A stretch of DNA of 10,303 nucleotides from Ruminococcaceae bacterium FB2012 (GTDB lineage Bacteria; Bacillota; Clostridia; Oscillospirales; Ruminococcaceae): the NCBI GenBank assembly GCA_900104495.1, contig FMXS01000035.1, positions 1-10,303 of the forward strand. Reading direction: 5' to 3'. A program made the position numbers and the translations under genes. Under the pieces are notes generated by a model. The model was not told the DNA's origin. It ran no database searches and saw nothing but the letters and a program-made list of their open reading frames with translations. This document shows positions 1-5,580 of this stretch, in pieces (positions within the stretch are counted from its first letter, which is position 1; each line of letters starts with the position of its first letter).

Positions 1-120
1 TTGACAGAAAAACAGGTTTTTTCAAAATAATTCTGCGACAGTTTTTCTCTGCCGTGTTGTTTATGCGACGCCGTGACGCATTTCTGTTGAATAACCAACA
101 TTACGACACTTATCTGCTTA

Positions 121-149
121 TTGAAAAGGGCTCGGATGCGTGGTATTAT
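121..149 (+). promoter_or_regulatory. Sigma-A-type promoter of the micro-peptide operon
   Basis: A TTGAAA -35 box (121-126) and a TATTAT -10 box (144-149) are separated by exactly 17 bases, with a TG one base before the -10 (extended -10). Transcription would start near 156, leaving a leader of about 50 bases that is rich in A and C and poor in T, so probably unstructured, before the first micro-gene. A further TTGACA at 1-6 has no good -10 partner. The boxes are seen directly; activity is inferred. Confidence 0.65.
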
Positions 150-206
150 GTAATCACAGCAAGGGAAACAAACAAAAACAACACAAACCAAAAGGAGGAA
201 AAATCA

Positions 207-299
207 ATGATCTCAGCAGGAGTAGCAATAGCAGGAATCGCGGCAGTAACAGCAGCAGGTTTCGGAATGTGTGCATTATATCTGTTTATCAAAGGATAA
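207..299 (+). CDS. Micro-protein 1, 30-aa single-helix hydrophobic peptide
   Basis: This frame encodes 30 residues and is the first of three tandem micro-genes. The ATG at 207 lies 10 bases after an AAAGGAGG Shine-Dalgarno (191-198), which decides the start. The same frame is open upstream to an ATG at 54, but that region is polar, has no ribosome-binding site and spans the promoter. The peptide begins MISAGVAIAG and ends ALYLFIKG. It is almost wholly hydrophobic and rich in Ala and Gly (small-residue steps at G5, G10, A13, A17, G18), with one Cys (C22) and a single Lys near the C-terminus, so it probably spans the membrane once with the C-terminus inside. There is no signal-peptide cleavage site or export leader. 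The family is not recognised. It could be a subunit of a membrane complex, a membrane-active peptide or a type I toxin-like peptide. Confidence 0.62.
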   Translation: MISAGVAIAGIAAVTAAGFGMCALYLFIKG

Positions 300-338
300 G
301 CAGCAAAAAACAGATCAGATCAGAAGGAGGAAAAAACA

Positions 339-416
339 ATGATCACACCGTTAGCAGTCATCGGAATTTGGGCGGCAGCGACCGCAGGAACATTCTGGCT
401 TCTTTCAAAGCTGTAA
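339..416 (+). CDS. Micro-protein 2, 25-aa single-helix hydrophobic peptide
   Basis: This is the second micro-gene, starting 39 bases after the stop of the first. It has an AGAAGGAGG ribosome-binding site (322-330) placed 8 bases before the ATG. The 25 residues begin MITPLAVIGIW and end FWLLSKL. There are two Trp, a central Ala/Thr/Gly stretch (A12-T18) and one Lys at position 24, which suits a short transmembrane helix with an inside C-terminus. It resembles micro-protein 1 in size, composition and start signal but not in alignable sequence. That pattern fits a set of different small subunits, or diverged copies, made in similar amounts. The family is not recognised. The tight repetition of SD plus short hydrophobic frame is the main argument that it is real. 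Confidence 0.6.
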   Translation: MITPLAVIGIWAAATAGTFWLLSKL

Positions 417-469
417 ATCAGACACAAACACAATAAACCAAAACAAACAACACTAAGGAGGAAAAAATA

Positions 470-547
470 ATGTTCACATTTATAGCCACAACAACAGTTC
501 TGACAGGTTTTGCAGCATACGCAATTTACTGCGTGTTCAATCCGTGA
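470..547 (+). CDS. Micro-protein 3, 25-aa single-helix hydrophobic peptide
   Basis: This is the third and last micro-gene, starting 53 bases after the previous stop, with a TAAGGAGG ribosome-binding site (454-461) 8 bases before the ATG. The 25 residues begin MFTFIATTTVL and end IYCVFNP. It is Thr-rich in the first half, aromatic in the second (F14, Y17, Y20, F23), carries one Cys (C21) and has no charged side chain. It is long enough for one membrane crossing. No fourth frame with a comparable start signal follows before the terminator-like hairpin at 605. The family is not recognised and no function is assigned. Confidence 0.6.
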   Translation: MFTFIATTTVLTGFAAYAIYCVFNP

Positions 548-604
548 TCGAAAGGAACATAAATAGAGGCATTATTGGAATTATGAAAGTAATATCATCT
601 TAAA

Positions 605-660
605 AAGCGTTCTGCACAAAGCAGGGCGCTTCTTGCTGCCCGAAAAAAATTTTTTCAGTT
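605..660 (+). terminator. Terminator-like hairpin after the micro-peptide operon
   Basis: Bases 605-615 and 621-631 form an 11-pair stem (AAGCGTTCTGC against GCAGGGCGCTT, two G-U pairs) around the loop ACAAA. The T-tract directly after the stem is poor, but A7-T6 and T7 tracts follow at 643-665. It sits 57 bases after the last micro-gene, where the operon would be expected to end. The stem is seen directly; termination is inferred. Confidence 0.5.
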
Positions 661-697
661 TTTTTGAAAACCTCTGTTTTTTGTAAAGGCAGTGTAA

Positions 698-880
698 AGG
701 AAGGTATCTGCTATTGGAATTCCAACAACTTCCGCAGCGGAACCGGACAGACGGTGCGTTATCGGCTGGCTGAGATCGTACGATCCCTGGTATGAAGGCT
801 CAGCAGTCAAAGCAGAGCCTGCGGAAACTATCTCGGGCATAATCTCCAGGCTCGATCAGAACACCGAAAAGATACTCTGA
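698..880 (+). pseudogene. Orphan open frame without a start codon, possible gene remnant
   Basis: A frame with no stop runs from 698 to a TGA at 878-880 and reads like protein in its second half, including GWLRSYDPWYEG and ISRLDQNTEKIL. It has no ATG, GTG or TTG start. An AAAGGAAGG purine block (696-704) lies 8 bases before an ATT at 713, which would be a very rare start codon. A strong hairpin starts 9 bases after the TGA, as expected for the 3' end of a gene. The most economical reading is the tail of a gene that lost its 5' part, but the frame is short and could be chance. The opposite strand is also open over 655-840, so the strand is not certain. No family is recognised. Confidence 0.22.
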
Positions 881-889
881 TATATCCAC

Positions 890-931
890 ACAGCAAAAAG
901 CGACCGTATTAGGTACGGACGCTTTTGCTGT
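890..931. terminator. Bidirectional terminator hairpin between converging units
   Basis: Bases 890-908 pair with 914-931 around the loop TTAGG: 18 pairs with one bulged A (899) and one A-A mismatch (903/919). T4-5 runs lie inside the arms, so each strand reads A-rich then T-rich. It lies 9 bases after the orphan plus-strand frame and 12 bases after the stop of the minus-strand STAS gene, so it probably terminates transcription from both sides. Confidence 0.6.
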
Positions 932-943
932 TTCTTATGAGAT

Positions 944-1243
944 TTACTGCACGTTCAGGATTTCAAGGAATCCCGTGAGCCTGAACACCTTCCTGACATC
1001 CTCGGATGCGTTTTTGATAGTCAGTGTGCCTCCGGAGCTGTCCATTACCTTCAGGGCTGAGAGCAGCACCCGCAGCCCCGCGCTGGATATTACACTCAGC
1101 TTTGCAAGGTCGAAGACCAGTGTCTTTATGCCGTCAAGGGCGGGCATCAGCTTTTCTTCAAGCTCCGGCGAGGTAACGGCATCGAGCCTGCCCTCTATGG
1201 AAACATCGAGGCGGTTTTTGGTCTTGAGTATTTCTGTTTTCAT
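944..1243 (-). CDS. STAS-domain anti-sigma-factor antagonist (SpoIIAA/RsbV-like)
   Basis: This 99-residue protein is a single STAS domain of the usual length for the SpoIIAA/RsbV family. In that family the unphosphorylated antagonist binds a serine kinase/anti-sigma factor and frees its target; phosphorylation on a conserved Ser switches it off. The hallmark region is ISSAGLRVLLSA at residues 52-63, where S54 (or S53) aligns with the phosphorylated serine of RsbV/SpoIIAA. The N-terminal EGRLDAVTSPELE strand-turn-helix (17-29) and the C-terminal VFRLTGFLEIL (86-96) are typical. GGAGG is spaced 7 bases from the ATG. The gene lies 135 bases downstream of the PP2C phosphatase on the same strand and is its natural substrate. 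No kinase partner is encoded in the window. The domain call is firm; the identity of the final target is unknown. Confidence 0.92.
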   Translation of the reverse strand: MKTEILKTKNRLDVSIEGRLDAVTSPELEEKLMPALDGIKTLVFDLAKLSVISSAGLRVLLSALKVMDSSGGTLTIKNASEDVRKVFRLTGFLEILNVQ

Positions 1244-1378
1244 ATTTATCCTCCGTTCAAATTATTGTATAGCTGACCGCAGAACTCCGTGACCGCATTG
1301 TCACGAGCCGGTTTTACGGTCTGTATTTTCTCCGTTCTTTCACGGGCGGCCGAACTGTTCGCGCCCGGGGAACAAGCG

Positions 1379-3136
1379 TCACAGCAGCTTTATTCCCAGC
1401 ATCGTAAGGTCATCATACTGGGGAGCATCTCCGACAAAGCGGTCTATCTCAGCGTGTACGCTTTCAAGCAGCTCTCTGACCGAAGAGGCTTCGGTCTTGT
1501 TCAGCGCCCCGATCAGCCTTTCCTCACCGAACATCACATCCTCAGCATTGGTGGCCTCGGTGACGCCGTCGGTATAGACAAACAGCGTTCCGCCCTTGGG
1601 CAGAGTAAAGGAATACTGTCTGTAAGGCGTCCGCTCCAGTCCACCGAGGACAAAGCAGTGATCGTCATCGAACAGCTCGAACTTCCCGTCCGGGTACTTT
1701 ATCGCAGGGAACTCATGTCCCGCATTGACAGCCGTGACCCTGCCTGTCGAAAGCTCAAGGATGCCTATCCAGGCGGTAACGAACATTTCCTGCTCGTTGT
1801 TCCGGCAGAGCATACGGTTCACCCGTTCGGTTATCTCCCTGGGAGAAAGTCCCATCATGGCGTGATCCTTGATAAGGTTCATGCTCTTCATCATAAACAG
1901 CGCCGCAGGGACACCCTTGCCTGAAACATCTGCTATGACCAGTACAAGATGATCCTCATCCGCAAAGAAGAAATCGTAGAAATCTCCGCCCACCTCTTTG
2001 GCAGGGGTCATGGAGGCGTAGATGTCGAATTCGCTGTGTTCGGGGAACGCCGGGAATACCCCCGGCAGCTGATCTGCCTGTATCTTCCTCGCCATATCCA
2101 GCTCGGCAGTGACTCTTTCCTTTTCGGCAGCGAGCTTGATATTCTCGCCGGTGTAGTAGTCGATCTCCCGCGCCAGCTCGGAAACATCCTTTGAAAGCAG
2201 CCCAAGCTCGTTTTTGACCTTTATCCGCTCCATAGCGGAAACTACCCTGCCGCTGTCCTTGTCCTGCGTGTACTCACGGATAGTCTGCTGTATCGCAGAC
2301 ACAGGGGCAGTTGCGCGGCGGTATATGATGAACTGGAGCAGTATCAGCACGATTATCAGCGCCCCGACACATATTATTATCGTCTGCATCAGGGTGGATC
2401 TCAGCGCCTCGTTGAAGCTGTTCCAGTCGTAGACCACGCCTATAATGGCTCTCGGCCTGTTCTCGTGTACGATAGGGAAATATGCGATATAATATTTTCC
2501 CTCGTCCGGGAAGGTGGAGGAACGCTCAAACACGGCCTCCATAGTGTTGTTATCGGAATCAAGCAGTTTTTCAAGCACCTTATGTTCTGACATATCAATA
2601 TCAAGCGGTTCTCCGATATGCTGGATATTGCCTTCGGCCAAGTCGCAGATGACCATTCCCTTATGACCCTCGGAAGCATCTATCATAAACAGTTTCTTTG
2701 AACCGTAGTTCATATAGCTCTTCAGTGCTGCCTGATATAAGATATCAAAAAAGTCCTTGGTAAGACGGTACTGAACGCTTTCGGGAGCATTCATAACGTC
2801 ACTGACAGAGCCGGTGTCCGTTTCGTAGAATTTGTACAGCTCATCTTCGGAGCCTTCATTATCGGTAGAAAGGACTTTGCTGCCGTACTCCTCCAGCTTG
2901 TCGAAATACCAGTCCATCTTTTCCGACGAGAACGTATTGGTCTCAACGCAGGTCTCGTCCACAATATTCTCCAGCTGGCGGCTCATAAGCGATCTCTGCC
3001 CCTCAAGGAAGCCCTTGACGGTGGTATTGTAGACTACCACAGCGATCCCCGCTGCCGTCAGCAGAAAAAGAGGGATGACTATCATACTGATCTGAATGAA
3101 CAGCCTTCTGAACTTATATTTTTTTCCTCTTTCCAT
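1379..3136 (-). CDS. Membrane-bound PP2C/SpoIIE-type serine phosphatase with extracellular sensor
   Basis: This 585-residue receptor phosphatase has a basic N-terminus, membrane helix 1 (about 12-36), an extracellular sensor (37-247), helix 2 (about 249-272), a HAMP-like linker (273-327), a short coiled coil (328-355) and a C-terminal SpoIIE/RsbU-type PP2C domain (about 365-585). Metal-binding and core motifs are intact: GGDFYDFF (383-390), IADVSGKGVPAALF (401-414), YTDGVTE (521-527) and the final acidic pair in YDDLTML (D575, D576). The expected role is to dephosphorylate a phospho-STAS protein in response to an outside signal, and the STAS gene follows on the same strand. The start is fixed by an AAAGGGGG ribosome-binding site just before the ATG and a promoter 33 bases upstream. 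The sensor and linker resemble those of the HD-GYP protein at 3855-5453. The ligand is unknown. Confidence 0.95.
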   Translation of the reverse strand: MERGKKYKFRRLFIQISMIVIPLFLLTAAGIAVVVYNTTVKGFLEGQRSLMSRQLENIVDETCVETNTFSSEKMDWYFDKLEEYGSKVLSTDNEGSEDELYKFYETDTGSVSDVMNAPESVQYRLTKDFFDILYQAALKSYMNYGSKKLFMIDASEGHKGMVICDLAEGNIQHIGEPLDIDMSEHKVLEKLLDSDNNTMEAVFERSSTFPDEGKYYIAYFPIVHENRPRAIIGVVYDWNSFNEALRSTLMQTIIICVGALIIVLILLQFIIYRRATAPVSAIQQTIREYTQDKDSGRVVSAMERIKVKNELGLLSKDVSELAREIDYYTGENIKLAAEKERVTAELDMARKIQADQLPGVFPAFPEHSEFDIYASMTPAKEVGGDFYDFFFADEDHLVLVIADVSGKGVPAALFMMKSMNLIKDHAMMGLSPREITERVNRMLCRNNEQEMFVTAWIGILELSTGRVTAVNAGHEFPAIKYPDGKFELFDDDHCFVLGGLERTPYRQYSFTLPKGGTLFVYTDGVTEATNAEDVMFGEERLIGALNKTEASSVRELLESVHAEIDRFVGDAPQYDDLTMLGIKLL

Positions 3137-3168
3137 TCAACGACCCCCTTTCAAGCTTTTATGCCTGC

Positions 3169-3197
3169 ATTATAACATATTTCTCCGGAATTTGCAA
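3169..3197 (-). promoter_or_regulatory. Extended -10 promoter of the phosphatase-STAS operon
   Basis: On the minus strand, TTGCAA (3192-3197) and a perfect TATAAT (3169-3174) are 17 bases apart, with a TGT extension before the -10. The predicted start is about 26 bases before the phosphatase ATG, with the GGGGG ribosome-binding site in between. It overlaps the 5' flank of the plus-strand DUF4417 remnant. Confidence 0.75.
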
Positions 3198-3212
3198 TAT
3201 CCCCGGAGGAAA

Positions 3213-3413
3213 ATGGAAAGTGAAGATGATATTAATGATTTGAGACTGTTTCCTTTTAATGCTATAAAAGCAGATAACGGAAAGCACTCAGCAAGGATAA
3301 TACACTTCTTTTTATATGACTATAATTTTGAAAAGATTTGGATCGATCCGGATAAATATGCAGATTTACTATCTGAATATAATGTAGTTTATAGTCAATG
3401 CGGAAATATATAA
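3213..3413 (+). pseudogene. Truncated DUF4417-like protein remnant
   Basis: This 66-residue frame resembles only the N-terminal part of DUF4417 proteins, which as I recall are usually around 200 residues or more. The recognisable stretch is LRLFPFNAI (residues 10-18), then IHFFLYDYNFEKIW (30-43), DPDKYADLL (45-53) and SEYNVVYS (54-61). In the family this leads into a PDFSxY motif, but here the frame becomes SQCGNI and stops. No continuation in another frame is evident downstream, so a 3' deletion is likelier than a simple frameshift. The ATG follows GGAGG by only 3 bases. The region is clearly more AT-rich than both neighbours, as expected of acquired DNA; DUF4417 genes are often found on mobile elements. 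It may be untranslated debris or a short expressed peptide. The family call is by eye. Confidence 0.55.
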
Positions 3414-3501
3414 GGATAAAGTGAGAATGGTCCTTATAGAAAGATTTGTTTGCTTTTCCCGTATATCGTAGTATACATTATTATAATAGTATATAAATAG
3501 A

Positions 3502-3532
3502 CCTCCGCCTGTTCACCAATGACAAGCGGAGG
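3502..3532. terminator. Terminator-like hairpin in the 3414-3854 intergenic region
   Basis: CCTCCGC (3502-3508) pairs with GCGGAGG (3526-3532), extended by TGT/ACA (3510-3512 with 3522-3524) after a C/A mismatch. T-containing flanks occur on both sides. It would end transcription from the DUF4417 remnant, about 90 bases upstream. The stretch 3414-3500 before it is AT-rich and holds nothing I can name. Confidence 0.5.
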
Positions 3533-3640
3533 CTTATTGCCTTACTATATAATTGAAAGATAACCTTTATAAGGCTGTATCTGTCTTTTCTTTATTTCTG
3601 CACGCCTCTTCTTTCTTTTTCTTTGTTAAGACAGTAATGC

Positions 3641-3742
3641 CCGTAGTTGCCTTGCGCCAGCAAGGCTGCGTCGAATTTATGCACTCTGACGAAAAAATTT
3701 CAGTTCAGCGAAGCTGAGCTTGCGCGCGATCTGTCGTGCTGC
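3641..3742 (+). repeat. Hairpin-rich intergenic block, possible dispersed repeat or small RNA
   Basis: Two compact stem-loops lie close together. GCCTTGC (3649-3655) and GCAAGGC (3660-3666) pair perfectly around GCCA. TCAGC (3705-3709) and GCTGA (3713-3717) pair around GAA, extendable by AG/CT after one mismatch. A GCGCGCG run follows (3722-3728). The block is much more GC-rich and structured than its flanks and codes for nothing evident. This fits a dispersed intergenic repeat unit or a non-coding RNA, but a second copy is not present in the window, so the classification is a guess. It could also be part of the untranslated regulation of the HD-GYP gene. Confidence 0.28.
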
Positions 3743-3779
3743 CTTAAAAAGATCTGATAATGATTTTTTCGCTTTCCCC

Positions 3780-3808
3780 TTTACATTTGATCGGATCTGG
3801 TATATAAT
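3780..3808 (+). promoter_or_regulatory. Promoter of the HD-GYP gene
   Basis: TTTACA (3780-3785) and a perfect TATAAT (3803-3808) are 17 bases apart. The predicted start near 3815 gives a leader of about 40 bases. An imperfect inverted repeat (3750-3758 with 3790-3798, 8 of 9 plus one G-T pair) places one arm in the spacer of this promoter and could be an operator. Confidence 0.75.
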
Positions 3809-3854
3809 CGTATTGAATACTTATGCAGAATAATGATCTCCGGAGGGAACAGAG

Positions 3855-5453
3855 TTGAAGGATAAAGACAGGTTACACAGGCTCTCGGTACAGCTGATCG
3901 GCATGACCGTTCTGCTGTTTATAGCAGGTACCGCGATAGGCGCGGTGCTGCTTTTCAACGGAAGCAGAGATATGTATCTTCAGGCCAAGGACGATATGAT
4001 ATCCTATGACTTGAACGAGCTGGGCAAAAGCATAGAGAACAGCGTGTGCGTAGACTGGTTTACGGAATACTGCCGTAATCATGATGACTATAAACAGAGA
4101 CCTTCACCCGAAGAATATGATATGGTATCAAGTATTCAGGGTGAGAACGGACTGTACGAAGCTGATATTCAGACAAAGAACAAGGTCTACCGTTCACTTG
4201 ACCAAAAGCAGCAGGCGGCTTTTGCAAAGTATGAGTTTACGCTGCTCGGCAATTACCTCGGCTCTATGTTCCTCGACTCGGATTACGAAAAGCTTTACTG
4301 CATCGATATAGGAGCCGAGAACCTCGGATTTGTTTACTGTGATACCGTTAAAATACCGAAAGAAGAACTTGCCGACGGTGAAATACCCGTGGCCGATATA
4401 ATGTTATCGGGGGTAACGTGGGATTACAAAGAATCCGACCACCCCGCGATCGAGAAGCTGAGATCAGGCGGCAAGGACATACAGTTCGAGATCGCCGCCA
4501 TCGACAGCAGCAAGGATGCCACCAGCTATATCGGCTATCTTCCCATCGGGAACAAGGGGGAGGCCGCTATCTGCATAAGCTACGACTGGGCGCCCTTCCG
4601 CCAACAGCTGATGAAAAAAGTCATCACCCTTATTCTGGTGCTGCTGGCAGCAATGCTGCTGACCTGCCTGCTTATCATGGCCTACCTGCGCAATATCGTG
4701 ATAAAGCCTCTGAACACCGTCCGCAACGCCATGCGGGACTATATGGACGAAAAGGACAGCGCAAAGGTCAAGGAAAAGCTTGCGACAGTGAAAACGAAAA
4801 ACGAGATCAGCCGCCTTTCCGGCAACGTGGAAGAACTTACCGTCGAAATGGACAGCTACATCAGCGGCATCAAGAGGCTTACCAGCGAGGTAATGGAAGC
4901 TCTTGCACACACCATAGATGCCAAGGACAAATACACCAACGGTCACTCCTTCCGGGTGGCGGTATATTCCAGGATGCTTGCCAGAGAGCTGGGGCTCTCA
5001 AAGAAGGAGCAGGAAGATATCTATTATATGGGCCTCCTTCACGACATCGGAAAGATCGGTATTCCCAACGCCATAATCAACAAGACCACCGGCCTCACCG
5101 ACGAAGAATACGAGATCATCAAAAAGCATCCGATCTTCGGGTACGAGATACTTTCCGAGATCGAAAGCCTGCCCGAACTCTCCATCGGCGCCCGCTATCA
5201 CCATGAGCGTATCGACGGCAAGGGCTACCCCGACGGGCTGAAAGGCGACGAGATACCCTTTATGGCCCGTATCATCGCCGTTGCCGACAGCTACGATACC
5301 ATGACTTCCAACCGCAGCTACCGTAAATATCTTCCGCAGGACGTTGTACGCGGCGAGATAGAAAAAAATATCGGCACCCAGTTTGACGAGGCTCCCGCCA
5401 GAGCCATGCTGAAGATCATTGATGACGACAGGACGTATATGCTTCACGAATAA
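3855..5453 (+). CDS. Membrane-bound HD-GYP cyclic-di-GMP phosphodiesterase with extracellular sensor
   Basis: This 532-residue receptor has membrane helix 1 (about 13-34), an extracellular sensor (35-253), helix 2 (about 255-278), a HAMP-like linker (279-334) and a C-terminal HD-GYP domain (about 343-520). The catalytic set is intact: H364 in GHSFR, the H396-D397 pair in LLHDIGKIG, H425, H449-H450-E451, the GKGYPDG signature (455-461) and D477 in AVADSYD. This family hydrolyses cyclic-di-GMP to pGpG or GMP, so the protein should lower that messenger when its outside domain is triggered. The start is TTG at 3855, supported by GGAGG 8 bases upstream. The sensor and linker match those of the phosphatase at 1379-3136 at several places, for example YIGYLP, SYDWxxF and EKDS, pointing to a common origin. 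It appears to be transcribed alone. Confidence 0.95.
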   Translation: MKDKDRLHRLSVQLIGMTVLLFIAGTAIGAVLLFNGSRDMYLQAKDDMISYDLNELGKSIENSVCVDWFTEYCRNHDDYKQRPSPEEYDMVSSIQGENGLYEADIQTKNKVYRSLDQKQQAAFAKYEFTLLGNYLGSMFLDSDYEKLYCIDIGAENLGFVYCDTVKIPKEELADGEIPVADIMLSGVTWDYKESDHPAIEKLRSGGKDIQFEIAAIDSSKDATSYIGYLPIGNKGEAAICISYDWAPFRQQLMKKVITLILVLLAAMLLTCLLIMAYLRNIVIKPLNTVRNAMRDYMDEKDSAKVKEKLATVKTKNEISRLSGNVEELTVEMDSYISGIKRLTSEVMEALAHTIDAKDKYTNGHSFRVAVYSRMLARELGLSKKEQEDIYYMGLLHDIGKIGIPNAIINKTTGLTDEEYEIIKKHPIFGYEILSEIESLPELSIGARYHHERIDGKGYPDGLKGDEIPFMARIIAVADSYDTMTSNRSYRKYLPQDVVRGEIEKNIGTQFDEAPARAMLKIIDDDRTYMLHE

Positions 5454-5479
5454 AAAATGATCTTACGGTGAGAAATTTA

Positions 5480-5515
5480 AGACCCCGCCTGCACATTTCC
5501 GTGCCGGCGGGGTCT
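5480..5515 (+). terminator. Terminator hairpin downstream of the HD-GYP gene
   Basis: Bases 5480-5494 and 5501-5515 form a 15-position stem with one mismatch (T5490/C5505) around the loop ATTTCC. It is very GC-rich at its base (GACCCCGCC against GGCGGGGTC) and begins 26 bases after the HD-GYP stop. The following sequence is T-rich but not a clean tract. Confidence 0.68.
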
Positions 5516-5532
5516 GTGTATTGCTTTCATTT

Positions 5533-5580
5533 CGGGGCGTCAGACTGCCCCGTTGTTATTATGATCCTTCGATCATTTTT
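5533..5580. terminator. Second terminator cluster between converging genes
   Basis: CGGGGC (5533-5538) and GCCCCG (5547-5552) pair perfectly around an 8-base loop, 21 bases past the minus-strand CotH gene's stop. ATGATC (5561-5566) and GATCAT (5571-5576) pair around CTTC and are followed by TTTT on the plus strand, a classic short terminator for read-through from the HD-GYP side that overlaps the CotH stop codon. Confidence 0.45.

Noticed and set aside
1..29. TTGACA at the first bases as a second promoter
   Set aside because: The hexamer 17 bases downstream is AAAATA, a poor -10, and no other -10 at suitable spacing is convincing.
54..206. N-terminal extension of micro-protein 1 from an ATG at 54 (81 residues in total)
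   Set aside because: The extension has no ribosome-binding site, is polar and unlike the hydrophobic core, and spans the promoter at 121-149. The ATG at 207 has an excellent Shine-Dalgarno.
140..436. 98-codon frame overlapping micro-genes 1 and 2
   Set aside because: It reads as low-complexity Lys/Gln/Asn/Ser from A-rich spacers and lies out of frame with the well-supported micro-genes; it has no start signal.
583..603. Possible fourth micro-gene at the ATG at 583
   Set aside because: Only six codons and no clear Shine-Dalgarno, unlike the three preceding frames.
1289..1924. 211-codon plus-strand frame opposite the phosphatase C-terminus
   Set aside because: It is the antisense shadow of the PP2C domain, whose motifs are intact on the minus strand; it has no start signal or recognisable domain.
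4418..5206. 262-codon alternative frame inside the HD-GYP gene
   Set aside because: Arg/Gln/His-rich shadow typical of an out-of-frame reading of a GC-rich gene; the HD-GYP frame carries all catalytic motifs.
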